From assembly GCA_044353165.1 (NCBI GenBank), contig JBILCM010000047.1, positions 1 through 16,890 of the forward strand: a stretch of DNA of 16,890 nt. The letters are read 5' to 3'. The stretch's first letter is position 1. Each line of letters opens with the position of its first letter. The notes under the pieces were generated by a model, which saw only the letters and a list, made by a program, of their open reading frames with translations, did no database searches and was not told the origin of the DNA. Below, piece by piece: positions 1-6,423 of the stretch. The DNA comes from JBILCM01 sp044353165. GTDB taxonomy: Bacteria; Bacillota; Bacilli; Paenibacillales; YIM-B00363. The position numbers and the translations under genes were made by a program.

Positions 1-2
1 CG

Positions 3-269
3 CTGGATAAAATTTACGGGTTTTGCTTGCGAAATAACGTTCCCACCAAAGATGCGATCATCGCATTTAGCGGGCGTATCTCATCAGAGGTGTTGCTCAA
101 AGTAGCGAAAATCGGTGCTGGCCTCGTATTGTCCAAGTCAGCACCGACCACGCTCGCTATCGAGCTCGCACGCGATTTAAACATTACAGCCATTGGTTTC
201 ATTCGCGGGGGTTCTATGAATGTGTATTCACATCCAGAGCGCGTGACGATCCACACGATTACTCCTTAG
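3..269 (+). CDS. fdhD: FdhD, formate dehydrogenase accessory sulfurtransferase (3' part)
   Basis: Only the C-terminal ~88 residues are in the window; the frame is open from the left edge. The fragment begins LDKIYG, matching the conserved (HN)A-DK--G segment of FdhD. It continues with AFSGRISSEVLLK, GLVLSKSAPTTLAIELA and TAIGFIRGGSMNVYSHP, which follow the family's usual C-terminal order (SGR-S-EM--K, -SAP--LA-ELA, -GF-RG---N-Y). FdhD is known to pass sulfur from IscS-type cysteine desulfurases to the molybdenum/tungsten bis-MGD cofactor of formate dehydrogenases. The sulfur-carrying cysteine region lies upstream, outside the window, so activity cannot be judged here. The last 11 bases overlap the end of the convergent glutathione peroxidase gene. 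Confidence 0.9.
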   Translation: MDKIYGFCLRNNVPTKDAIIAFSGRISSEVLLKVAKIGAGLVLSKSAPTTLAIELARDLNITAIGFIRGGSMNVYSHPERVTIHTITP

Positions 270-750
270 CGTCTGCTAAATACGGTTGCAATTCTTTGGC
301 GATGCTATCAGGTGTGTCCGCTGGCGCATATCGCTTCACCACATTGCCATCGCGATCGACAAGAAACTTGGTGAAATTCCATTTGATCGACTTCGTGCCG
401 AGCAACCCCGGCGCTTCATGGGAAAGGTGCTTAAACAGTGGGTGTTGTTCGTCCCCATTCACGTTCACCTTAGCAAACATGGGGAAGCTCACGCCATAGT
501 TGAGTTCACAAAACTGCGCAATGTCTTCTTCCGTTCCTGGCTCTTGAGAACCGAATTGGTTGCAAGGGAAGCCAAGAATTTCGAAACCTTGATCTTTGTA
601 TTGTTCATAGAGCCCTTGAAGTCCCTTGTATTGTGGGGTGTATCCGCATTTGCTTGCGGTATTGACAATAAGCAGCGTCTTGCCTTGATAATCAGACAGG
701 CTTACTTCCTCGCCTCGAATGTTCTCTGCCTTAAAATTGTAAACAGACAT
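259..750 (-). CDS. gpx: Glutathione peroxidase family thiol peroxidase
   Basis: A 163-aa protein of the usual length for bacterial GPx/BsaA proteins. It reduces hydrogen peroxide and organic hydroperoxides in the cytoplasm. The peroxidatic cysteine is C35 in NTASKCGYTPQY. The other active-site residues are visible as Q69 (in FGSQEPG), W124 and N125 (in KWNFTKF). C63 lies in FPCNQFG. C81 (QFCELNYG) sits where thioredoxin-dependent GPx proteins carry the resolving cysteine, so electrons probably come from thioredoxin rather than glutathione (inference). The ATG at 748-750 follows AGGAGG at 761-766 with 10 nt spacing. The gene has its own sigma-A-like promoter and appears monocistronic. Its stop overlaps the end of fdhD by 11 bases. 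Confidence 0.95.
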   Translation of the reverse strand: MSVYNFKAENIRGEEVSLSDYQGKTLLIVNTASKCGYTPQYKGLQGLYEQYKDQGFEILGFPCNQFGSQEPGTEEDIAQFCELNYGVSFPMFAKVNVNGDEQHPLFKHLSHEAPGLLGTKSIKWNFTKFLVDRDGNVVKRYAPADTPDSIAKELQPYLADAKE

Positions 751-805
751 CGGTTCGTTTCCTCCTCATATGGAATGCTGCAATGGTGTATTCCCATTCG
801 TTATC

Positions 806-834
806 ATTGTAAGCAACAGCATAGGTAACTTCAA
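806..834 (-). promoter_or_regulatory. Predicted sigma-A promoter of the glutathione peroxidase gene
   Basis: On the minus strand, TTGAAG (829-834) and TACAAT (806-811) are separated by exactly 17 bases. They lie about 55 bases upstream of the peroxidase ATG. An imperfect inverted repeat, TTATCATTGTAA on the plus strand, covers the -10 box and could be an operator. Confidence 0.6.
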
Positions 835-913
835 ATCTAGAGCAACAAAAAGAGATCGCTGAAACCATCGTTGGGGGCTACACGTAGTGGAAGGATAAGA
901 TGATAACCCCATG

Positions 914-919
914 AGGAGG
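914..919 (+). promoter_or_regulatory. Ribosome binding site AGGAGG deciding between two overlapping ATGs
   Basis: A perfect AGGAGG is followed by ATGGATG, which gives two ATGs in different frames: 924 (4 nt spacing) and 928 (8 nt spacing). The 8-nt spacing is the normal one for Bacilli, so the 928 start is chosen. The 924 frame would give only 33 residues, ending at 1025. Confidence 0.7.
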
Positions 920-927
920 CGTTATGG

Positions 928-1119
928 ATGTTAAGAAGTTTATTGGGCAAGCTGCTTTCTTCATTCTCTTCCAAGAAGCATTATGGGTCTCACGGTGGTC
1001 CATTGTACGGAAAAAAATACAGTAGCGATTCTCACTACAAGCCCAAATATGGGAGCGCGCCACCGCATAACAAGTACGGACACGGATACTACAAGAGCAA
1101 GAAGCATTCCAGCAGTTAA
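928..1119 (+). CDS. Small basic Ser/Lys/Tyr/Gly/His-rich protein, function unknown
   Basis: A 63-aa protein that I do not assign to a named family. The first ~15 residues (MLRSLLGKLLSSFSS) could form a short amphipathic helix. The rest is low complexity and very polar: 14 Ser, 11 Lys, 8 Tyr, 8 Gly and 6 His in the whole protein, with one Asp and no Glu. It contains spaced motifs such as KKHYG, YGKKY and KYGHGYYK. It has no cysteine and no signal peptide with a clear cleavage site. The strong AGGAGG 8 nt upstream argues that it is real. Similar short H/Y/K/G-rich proteins occur as uncharacterised ORFs, some surface or coat related, in spore formers; a coat or surface role here is only a guess. 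It ends one base before the stop of the convergent Ser/Thr kinase gene. No convincing promoter was identified. Confidence 0.65.
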   Translation: MLRSLLGKLLSSFSSKKHYGSHGGPLYGKKYSSDSHYKPKYGSAPPHNKYGHGYYKSKKHSSS

Positions 1120-1120
1120 T

Positions 1121-1975
1121 CTATGAATGAACGGCTTCCCAAGCAGACGTGGCGTCAGCGATGACATCGCGGATGTGCGTATACGGCTGTTCGGCTTGCA
1201 ACATGCGGCGGAGCAGTCTTCTTGTTTGCGGATGCAGATTGGTGAGTTCTTCTTCCCAACCGCGTTCTATTCCTTCTTTGGCGTACCCGCTGTATAACAT
1301 GAATAACAATAGATGTCCCAGACCATAGAAATCACTCGTGAAGCTTAGCGCACGGCGCAGTTGTTTCTCGGTGGGGTCATCGTCCGATATGGTTTCAACA
1401 CGGTCTTCCATCGTTTGACCTGCACCCAACTCGCGTGCCAAACCAAAGTCAATCAGGTGGACGTCGTCCCCATCTATAATCACATTCCCGATGCGGATAT
1501 CACGATGAACGACACCTTGACTGTGCACATAAGCCACAATATCCAAGATGCGAAGCAGCATCGCCAGTGACTCGGATGGCGTGAAGACTCGTTCGTCCAC
1601 AAACAACATGCGCTCCAAACTCGTGCCTGGGGCGAAAGACATGGTAAAGCAAGGAAATCCTCTATGGTCAAAATGTTCGTATAACGCCGGAATCGCAGGG
1701 TGTTGAAGTCGTGACAGCATCCGTGTTTCTTGGATCAGAAGCGCTTGCCGCCGCACCGCGCCGCCGCGCAGCGGGTGGATGCGCTTAAGCACACACAGTG
1801 GATGATCCGTATGCATCATGTGCATCATACGGCACAAGTAAGCGACACCATAACTCCCTTCACCCAGGGGTTCAAGGATCGTGTAACGGTCGCGTACGAC
1901 GGTGCCGGGAGCGAAAGTGCGACTCACCCGTTGACGCCGCCATAATGCGAATGTCTGCTTCCATTGCGTAATCAT
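1121..1975 (-). CDS. Hanks-type Ser/Thr protein kinase, soluble
   Basis: A 284-aa protein that is a single kinase domain, with no transmembrane segment and no PASTA or other extracellular repeats. The N-lobe has the glycine loop LGEGSYGVAYL (37-47), the ATP-anchoring lysine K64 in VLKRI, and candidate helix-C glutamate E83. The C-lobe has HRDIRIGN (157-164) with catalytic D159 and N164, and DFG at 177-179. SFTSDFYGLG (211-220) corresponds to the subdomain IX D-x-(W/Y)-x-x-G segment. Oddities are a Met/His-rich insertion MMHMMHTDH (50-58) before the lysine strand, Arg instead of Lys after HRD, and no recognisable APE at the end of the activation segment. An active kinase is likely, but its substrate is unknown. 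Its ATG overlaps the pseudouridine synthase stop as ATGA, and no good Shine-Dalgarno is visible, so translation is probably coupled. Confidence 0.9.
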   Translation of the reverse strand: MITQWKQTFALWRRQRVSRTFAPGTVVRDRYTILEPLGEGSYGVAYLCRMMHMMHTDHPLCVLKRIHPLRGGAVRRQALLIQETRMLSRLQHPAIPALYEHFDHRGFPCFTMSFAPGTSLERMLFVDERVFTPSESLAMLLRILDIVAYVHSQGVVHRDIRIGNVIIDGDDVHLIDFGLARELGAGQTMEDRVETISDDDPTEKQLRRALSFTSDFYGLGHLLLFMLYSGYAKEGIERGWEEELTNLHPQTRRLLRRMLQAEQPYTHIRDVIADATSAWEAVHS

Positions 1976-2889
1976 GGCTTCGCTGGGCGTTGTTCCCGCA
2001 GTGTGCGCAGCACTGCGTGCAAGTCATCGGGAAGTGGTGCTTTCACTTCCATGCGTTCCCTTGTCCAAGGGTGCAGCCAGACAAGTTTCTCGCCATGCAA
2101 CGCTTGGCGGCGCATGTAAGGGCGGTGGCCACCGTACAAGCCATCGCCGGCAATGGGGTATCCGAGGTGGGCGAGGTGCACTCGGATTTGGTGTGTGCGG
2201 CCGGTCTCCAGCCGCAGCCGCACGACTGAGTGATCGGCGAATCGCTCGATCACTTCGTATCGCGTGACCGCATGCTCGCCGGTCTCGCTGACGCGCCGCC
2301 GTGTCGAGTGGTGGCGGTCTTGTCCGATGGGCGCATCGATGACGCCCTTCTTCTCTTGCAGTGCGCCTTCGACCAGCGCAACATAGATTCGCTCGATGCG
2401 TTTCTCGCGCATCGCTTGATCGAACGTATAATGGGCCAACTCGTTCTTGGCATACAATACCGGACCGGTCGTATCTTTATCCAACCGATGAATGTGTCGC
2501 ACGCGGCAAGCTTGGTTCGTGTTCTCGTAGTACGCCGCGACAGCATGCGCCAGCGTGCCGCGCTGCCCCTTCGCACTGGGATGCACCTCCACACCGGCAG
2601 GTTTGTTGACGACCAAGGTGAAGTCATCCTCGTACAGCACGTTCAAGTCTGTCCATTCCGCTTCGAACTCCGGACGCTCCCTCGGGAACAACTTCAGTCG
2701 CATCTGTACCCCTTGTCGCACAATCGCGTTCGTCGCGATCAAGCGACCTGCCAACTTCTGCGGCACGGGCAACAACCGCATTAAGCCTGATAGCGGAACG
2801 CCCGCCAAGCCATCCGGGAGCCGCAACTCCAGCCACTCGCCTTTTTTCTTGGCCGTCTTGAGGTTGATGCCTTGATTTCCGTGATTCAT
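1972..2889 (-). CDS. RluA-family RNA pseudouridine synthase
   Basis: A 305-aa protein that isomerises uridine to pseudouridine in rRNA or tRNA. The catalytic motif HRLDKDTTG is at 134-142, with nucleophile D137. Other family segments are VVNKPAGVEVHPS near 93-105, RIYVALVEG, and RLETGRTHQIRVHLAHLGYPIAGDGLYG toward the C-terminus (written here as the conserved G-THQIR-H and GYP--GD--YG blocks). The N-terminal ~80 residues resemble the short extension found in Bacillus YjbO/YhcT/YlyB-type enzymes rather than a clear S4 domain; I cannot say which uridine is modified. The frame stays open upstream to 2997, but that would overlap uppP by about 100 bases. ATG 2889 sits 2 nt after the uppP stop, with a weak GGGG at 2901-2904, and is the likelier start. 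A GTG at 2898 is an alternative. Confidence 0.9.
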   Translation of the reverse strand: MNHGNQGINLKTAKKKGEWLELRLPDGLAGVPLSGLMRLLPVPQKLAGRLIATNAIVRQGVQMRLKLFPRERPEFEAEWTDLNVLYEDDFTLVVNKPAGVEVHPSAKGQRGTLAHAVAAYYENTNQACRVRHIHRLDKDTTGPVLYAKNELAHYTFDQAMREKRIERIYVALVEGALQEKKGVIDAPIGQDRHHSTRRRVSETGEHAVTRYEVIERFADHSVVRLRLETGRTHQIRVHLAHLGYPIAGDGLYGGHRPYMRRQALHGEKLVWLHPWTRERMEVKAPLPDDLHAVLRTLREQRPAKP

Positions 2890-2891
2890 CG

Positions 2892-3671
2892 TTACCACAT
2901 CCCCAGCCCTTGTGCAACAAGAATGATAACACCCAGCACCCAAACGTAGATCGCGAAAATTTTGAGGGAACCGCGTTTGAGGAAATCGATCATCCATTTG
3001 ACAGCCATGTAACCAAAAATTGCGGAAGCGATCGTGCCTATAATGAGCGCACCCACTGAAATGTTCTCCACTTGACCTGCGAACAACGCCCGCGATTGCA
3101 GCACGATGGCCCCGGTAATCGCCGGAATAGACAGCAGGAAAGAGAAGTAAGCGGACGTCTCGCGATCCAGCTTTCGCAGCAGACCTCCGACGATCGTTAA
3201 GCCAGAACGCGAGATGGCAGGGAAAATCGCACTCGCTTGAAACACACCGATCACAAGCGCATCCGTGTAAGAAATGTCTTGCATCTTTTTGTGTCCATTC
3301 TTAATAGAGTCAGAAAACCACAAGAACAGACCGGTCACCAAAAATTCCCATCCCACAGTCGATCCGTTCTGCGAAATTTCCTCAAAGTAATCTTTTAGCG
3401 CCAATCCGAGCACGACAGCAGGAATCGTCCCTACGACGAGCACGCCAGTCAACTTCCCGAAAGGATTGCGCAAGATGCGCAGCAGTTCTTCCCGGTAGTA
3501 ATACAACACAGCAATCAAGGTGCCCACATGCAACATCGTATCCAGAAACAATCCCGCTTCCTGCAAACCGAACGCTTGGCGTCCCAGGAGAAGATGACCC
3601 GTGCTGCTGATCGGCAAAAACTCGGTGATGCCTTGAATAATCCCTAAAATAAAAGCCTCAAAACCTGACAT
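2892..3671 (-). CDS. uppP: Undecaprenyl-diphosphatase UppP (BacA family)
   Basis: A 259-aa polytopic membrane protein with the usual UppP length. It dephosphorylates undecaprenyl diphosphate to the monophosphate, recycling the lipid carrier for peptidoglycan and wall polymers; overproduction gives bacitracin resistance in known cases. The first signature, QGITEFLPISSTGHL, begins at Q13 and contains the (E/Q)xxxE motif (Q13, E17) and the Ser pair. The second signature is PAISRSGLT (151-159) with the conserved Arg R155; the family's usual PGxSRSG reads PAISRSG here. The remaining sequence is mostly hydrophobic helices. ATG 3671 is preceded by GGAGG at about 3678-3682. The gene lies 22 nt after the Gfo/Idh/MocA gene and 2 nt before the pseudouridine synthase gene, so it is probably the second gene of that operon. 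Confidence 0.96.
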   Translation of the reverse strand: MSGFEAFILGIIQGITEFLPISSTGHLLLGRQAFGLQEAGLFLDTMLHVGTLIAVLYYYREELLRILRNPFGKLTGVLVVGTIPAVVLGLALKDYFEEISQNGSTVGWEFLVTGLFLWFSDSIKNGHKKMQDISYTDALVIGVFQASAIFPAISRSGLTIVGGLLRKLDRETSAYFSFLLSIPAITGAIVLQSRALFAGQVENISVGALIIGTIASAIFGYMAVKWMIDFLKRGSLKIFAIYVWVLGVIILVAQGLGMW

Positions 3672-3693
3672 GGTAAACCTCCGTATGTAAAGT

Positions 3694-4671
3694 TCAATAT
3701 TGAATCGTTACTGGCAAGCCGCTGTGTGCGGATTGCAACGCGGCTACGGTGACGAGCTGTGTACGATAAGCATCCTCGTAATCCGAACGAATACCCGAGC
3801 GATCACCTGTGCATAACGCATGCAGGAACGCGGCATTCTCGCGCACATAAGGGTCGGTGTTGTCCGTCCACTCCGAACGATTAGGCCCGCTCGTGAATTC
3901 CAGTCGTTGCGGATTCCAACTCAAGATGCCGCCGTCCGTATAGAAGTTTAACCCGACACTGGAGGTCCCGGCGGGAAGCAAGCACGTGTTGGCGATGTTC
4001 GCGATTCCGCCGTTCTTCAACTTCATCGTCACGGTGCCGACATCGGCCACGCTGACGTGTTCGAACTTCTCGTGCAGCACACGTTGTGCAAAAACCGCAT
4101 GCACCTCATCAATATCGCCAACGGCATAGCGGAGGAAATCGACGAGGTGCGTCGTTTGTTCGATGAATTGTCCGCCTGAACCGTCCTGACGTCTCCACCA
4201 AGACACCTGTGGCATGCCGCCCATCCAATGTCCCGTTGCAAGACCGAACGTCATCCCTTCAAGCAATTGCTTGGTCTGAATGACCGTGTCTTTGTAGCGC
4301 AAGTGGTAACCAACGGAAGTCAGTAGTTGTTTCGCCGCGACCCGCTCTTTGATCTCTTGAGGCAGACTCAGATCAATGCCGATCGGTTTTTCTATGAAGA
4401 AAGGTATATTACGCTCGACCGCTTGGCGTTCCGCCTCCCCGTGGGCCATGGGGGGGACGCAGATGTAGACGGCGTCCAATCGCCCTTGTTCAAACATCTG
4501 CTCTATATTCGCATACCCCGATGCGTCTTGGAATAAACCCGCTGCAGCCTGCGCTTTCTCCAGTGACGTGCCGCAGAATGCAACCACACGAACGCCTTCG
4601 TCGCGCGCAACAATCGCGGCATGTTTCTTAGCGAAGGAACCTGTCCCGATAAAACCGATTCGTAACGTCAA
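3694..4671 (-). CDS. Gfo/Idh/MocA-family NAD(P)-dependent oxidoreductase
   Basis: A 325-aa protein of typical family size. The N-terminal Rossmann fold is marked by GFIGTGSFAKKH (6-17), followed by CVPPMAHGE and the family's EKP motif at 94-96. The C-terminal substrate domain has GGQFIEQTTHLVDFLR, where H175 corresponds to the conserved active-site histidine. Family members oxidise or reduce sugars, inositols and related polyols; the substrate cannot be read from the sequence. Start choice: a GTG at 4680 abuts AAGGAG (4680-4685) and cannot use it, whereas TTG 4671 lies 8 nt from AAGGAG and places the Rossmann strand at the usual N-terminal position. It is the first gene of a minus-strand unit with uppP, the pseudouridine synthase and the kinase. 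There is no obvious pathway link with them. Confidence 0.9.
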   Translation of the reverse strand: MTLRIGFIGTGSFAKKHAAIVARDEGVRVVAFCGTSLEKAQAAAGLFQDASGYANIEQMFEQGRLDAVYICVPPMAHGEAERQAVERNIPFFIEKPIGIDLSLPQEIKERVAAKQLLTSVGYHLRYKDTVIQTKQLLEGMTFGLATGHWMGGMPQVSWWRRQDGSGGQFIEQTTHLVDFLRYAVGDIDEVHAVFAQRVLHEKFEHVSVADVGTVTMKLKNGGIANIANTCLLPAGTSSVGLNFYTDGGILSWNPQRLEFTSGPNRSEWTDNTDPYVRENAAFLHALCTGDRSGIRSDYEDAYRTQLVTVAALQSAHSGLPVTIQY

Positions 4672-4702
4672 TCCAACCACTCCTTATCCAAATCTAACGT
4701 AT

Positions 4703-4708
4703 ATTATA
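4703..4708 (-). promoter_or_regulatory. Putative -10 box for the Gfo/Idh/MocA-uppP operon
   Basis: TATAAT is present on the minus strand, 32 bases upstream of the TTG start. No good -35 stands at 16-18 bases; the nearest TTGAAC is only 9 bases away, so the promoter is tentative. It lies in the 119-nt divergent intergenic region 4672-4790. Confidence 0.4.
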
Positions 4709-4750
4709 CATCAAACGGTTCAACAGACGAGGGTTTTTGGGCGAGATGTA

Positions 4751-4759
4751 TGCTAGAAT
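4751..4759 (+). promoter_or_regulatory. Extended -10 promoter element for the DUF72-pirin-ABC operon
   Basis: TGCTAGAAT contains TGn directly before TAGAAT (4754-4759), a complete extended -10. The -35 region is poor, as is common for extended -10 promoters. Transcription would start about 25 bases before the GTG start at 4791, leaving a short leader. Confidence 0.5.
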
Positions 4760-4790
4760 GAGAATATCTGTGTTTTGGCGGTGAAACGAC

Positions 4791-5672
4791 GTGGAGAACG
4801 TACGGATCGGCTTGGCAGGATGGGGAGATCACGACACACTCTATCCCGCTGGAATTCCGGCGAATAAGAAATTATCGGTCTATGCCCGACATTACCCCTT
4901 GGTGGAAGTGGATAGCTCGTTCTATGGAATTCCGTCTGCCTCCACGGTCCAAAGCTGGGTGGAAGATACACCGGATCATTTTGGGTTTGTCGTGAAAGCG
5001 CATCAGTCGATGACGGGTCATGAACGCGGTCCACAACAAGGAGCGGGCGGGAAAGAAAAGCTAACAGAATACCCCTCGCTAGGCGTTTATCGCGCGTTTC
5101 GTGAAGCCTTCGAGCCCATGAGGAGCGCAGGGAAATTAAAAGCGATCTTGTTCCAGTTTCCACCGTGGTTTGATTTCACACATGAACACATTGCCGTCTT
5201 GCGCAAGACCCGAGAACGGATCGGCGATGACGTACCGCTCGCCTTGGAGTTTCGCCATCGCAGCTGGTATGCGCCGGATTTTCGATCGTTGACGTTAGCA
5301 TTCATGGAACGTGAAGGTTGGATCCACAGTGTGTGTGACGAGCCGCAGGCGGGCGTTGCGTCCGTACCGATTGTGCCGGTGCCTACGCACCCGGAGCGCA
5401 CGATTGTGCGATTCCATGGCCGCAACATCGCAGGCTGGAATGCTAGTGGGGAATCGAACTGGCGGACGGTGAGGTATTTATATGATTACCAAGAGCAAGA
5501 ATTGCTTGAATGGATGGTTCGTTTGGAATATATGCTGCATGACACGGGCGAAATCTGTGTAATCTTTAATAACAACTCTGGCGGGCACGGTGTTGGCAAT
5601 GCCAAAAGTTTGATGGCATTGCTTGGGTACACGAGCGACAATCCGCCGCCGGAGCAACTACTTCTATTTTGA
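4791..5672 (+). CDS. DUF72 family protein (YunF/YecE-like TIM barrel)
   Basis: A 293-aa protein. DUF72 features visible include an opening IGLAGWGDH with a YPAGIPANKKLSVYARHYPLVEVDSSFYG segment (conserved Y--yf-tvE-NstFY pattern). Further features are FGFVVKAHQSMTGH (the conserved K-----tH strand), AILFQFPPWF, LALEFRHRSWY (E-R--SW) and TIVRFHGRN (R-HGR). The biochemical function of DUF72 is not established; the fold is a TIM barrel. Start: an in-frame TGA lies at 4782-4784, so GTG 4791 is the first possible start. It follows GGCGGTGA (4777-4784), a 7/8 match to GGAGGTGA, by 6 nt. It is the first gene of a plus-strand run and is separated from pirin by only 12 nt. Confidence 0.9.
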   Translation: MENVRIGLAGWGDHDTLYPAGIPANKKLSVYARHYPLVEVDSSFYGIPSASTVQSWVEDTPDHFGFVVKAHQSMTGHERGPQQGAGGKEKLTEYPSLGVYRAFREAFEPMRSAGKLKAILFQFPPWFDFTHEHIAVLRKTRERIGDDVPLALEFRHRSWYAPDFRSLTLAFMEREGWIHSVCDEPQAGVASVPIVPVPTHPERTIVRFHGRNIAGWNASGESNWRTVRYLYDYQEQELLEWMVRLEYMLHDTGEICVIFNNNSGGHGVGNAKSLMALLGYTSDNPPPEQLLLF

Positions 5673-5684
5673 GGTGATTGCCGT

Positions 5685-6410
5685 ATGATCCATGTATTTC
5701 CCAAACAGTCGCGATTCAGTCAAGATCATGGTTGGTTGCAATCCAACTTTGTATTTTCGTTCGGTGATTATTACGATGTGGGCAATACCGCCTTCGGACC
5801 GCTGCGGGTGTGTAATGATGATACGGTCGCACCACGGCGCGGATTCGGCGCACATCCGCACAGCGACATGGAGATCGTGTCCGTTGTGCTCAGCGGCAAG
5901 CTGCGTCATGAAGACAATTTAGGCAACGTGGCGGTAACAGGATTTGGTGAAGTGCAGCGGATGTCTGCGGGGACGGGTGTCATCCACACCGAGGCGAATC
6001 CTTCTGAAGATGTACCGGTTAACTTGCTACAGATGTGGTTTGAACCAGAGCAACGGGGACTTTCTCCATCTTATGAGACATCGAGGTTTGATGTAGGCAT
6101 GATGACGGGACGCCTGTTGCCCATCGTGTCGCGAGCAGGCGGCGAAGGGATTGCAAGGATTCACCAAGATATGACGATCTACGTATCTCGGGTACCTGGA
6201 GGTACGCATGTCAACTTCGAACAATCGGCGGGTCGAAGGATCTTCTTGTTTGTGATCAAAGGTGTACTGGATGTGAGAGGTTACGGGAGTTCGAATGGAT
6301 TTCGGCAAGCACTTCATGAACGCGACACGGCACGAATAATGGGGACACCTCAACTTGCACTTGCGGCTATGCATGAGGAAACATCGTTTCTGTTGATTGA
6401 TTTGCCTTAA
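5685..6410 (+). CDS. Pirin family protein (bicupin, YhhW-like)
   Basis: A 241-aa protein matching the length and layout of bacterial pirins such as E. coli YhhW. The metal site is complete and in canonical spacing: H57 and H59 in GFGAHPHSDMEIV, and H101 and E103 in GVIHTEANPSE. Conserved surroundings include GPLRV near 38-42 and LLQMWFEPEQRG after the site. Pirins bind Fe or another divalent metal, and some have quercetin 2,3-dioxygenase activity in vitro; a physiological substrate here is unknown. The second cupin half (about 130-241) lacks obvious metal ligands, as is usual. ATG 5685 follows GAGGTGA (5671-5677), which overlaps the DUF72 stop, so the two genes are almost certainly co-transcribed. 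Confidence 0.93.
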   Translation: MIHVFPKQSRFSQDHGWLQSNFVFSFGDYYDVGNTAFGPLRVCNDDTVAPRRGFGAHPHSDMEIVSVVLSGKLRHEDNLGNVAVTGFGEVQRMSAGTGVIHTEANPSEDVPVNLLQMWFEPEQRGLSPSYETSRFDVGMMTGRLLPIVSRAGGEGIARIHQDMTIYVSRVPGGTHVNFEQSAGRRIFLFVIKGVLDVRGYGSSNGFRQALHERDTARIMGTPQLALAAMHEETSFLLIDLP

Positions 6411-6423
6411 GGGAGGTTCGACG

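Noticed and set aside
286..828. Long open frame on the plus strand opposite the glutathione peroxidase gene
   Set aside because: It mirrors a clearly recognisable peroxidase with a strong ribosome binding site and promoter; the antisense product has no family features.
2230..2784. 184-residue open frame on the plus strand opposite the pseudouridine synthase
   Set aside because: The minus-strand frame has catalytic HRLDKDTTG and all family motifs; the opposite frame is a codon-bias shadow with no proper start signal.
2890..2997. Upstream extension of the pseudouridine synthase to 2997
   Set aside because: It would overlap the end of uppP by about 100 bases and adds a Cys/Arg-rich stretch unlike the family.
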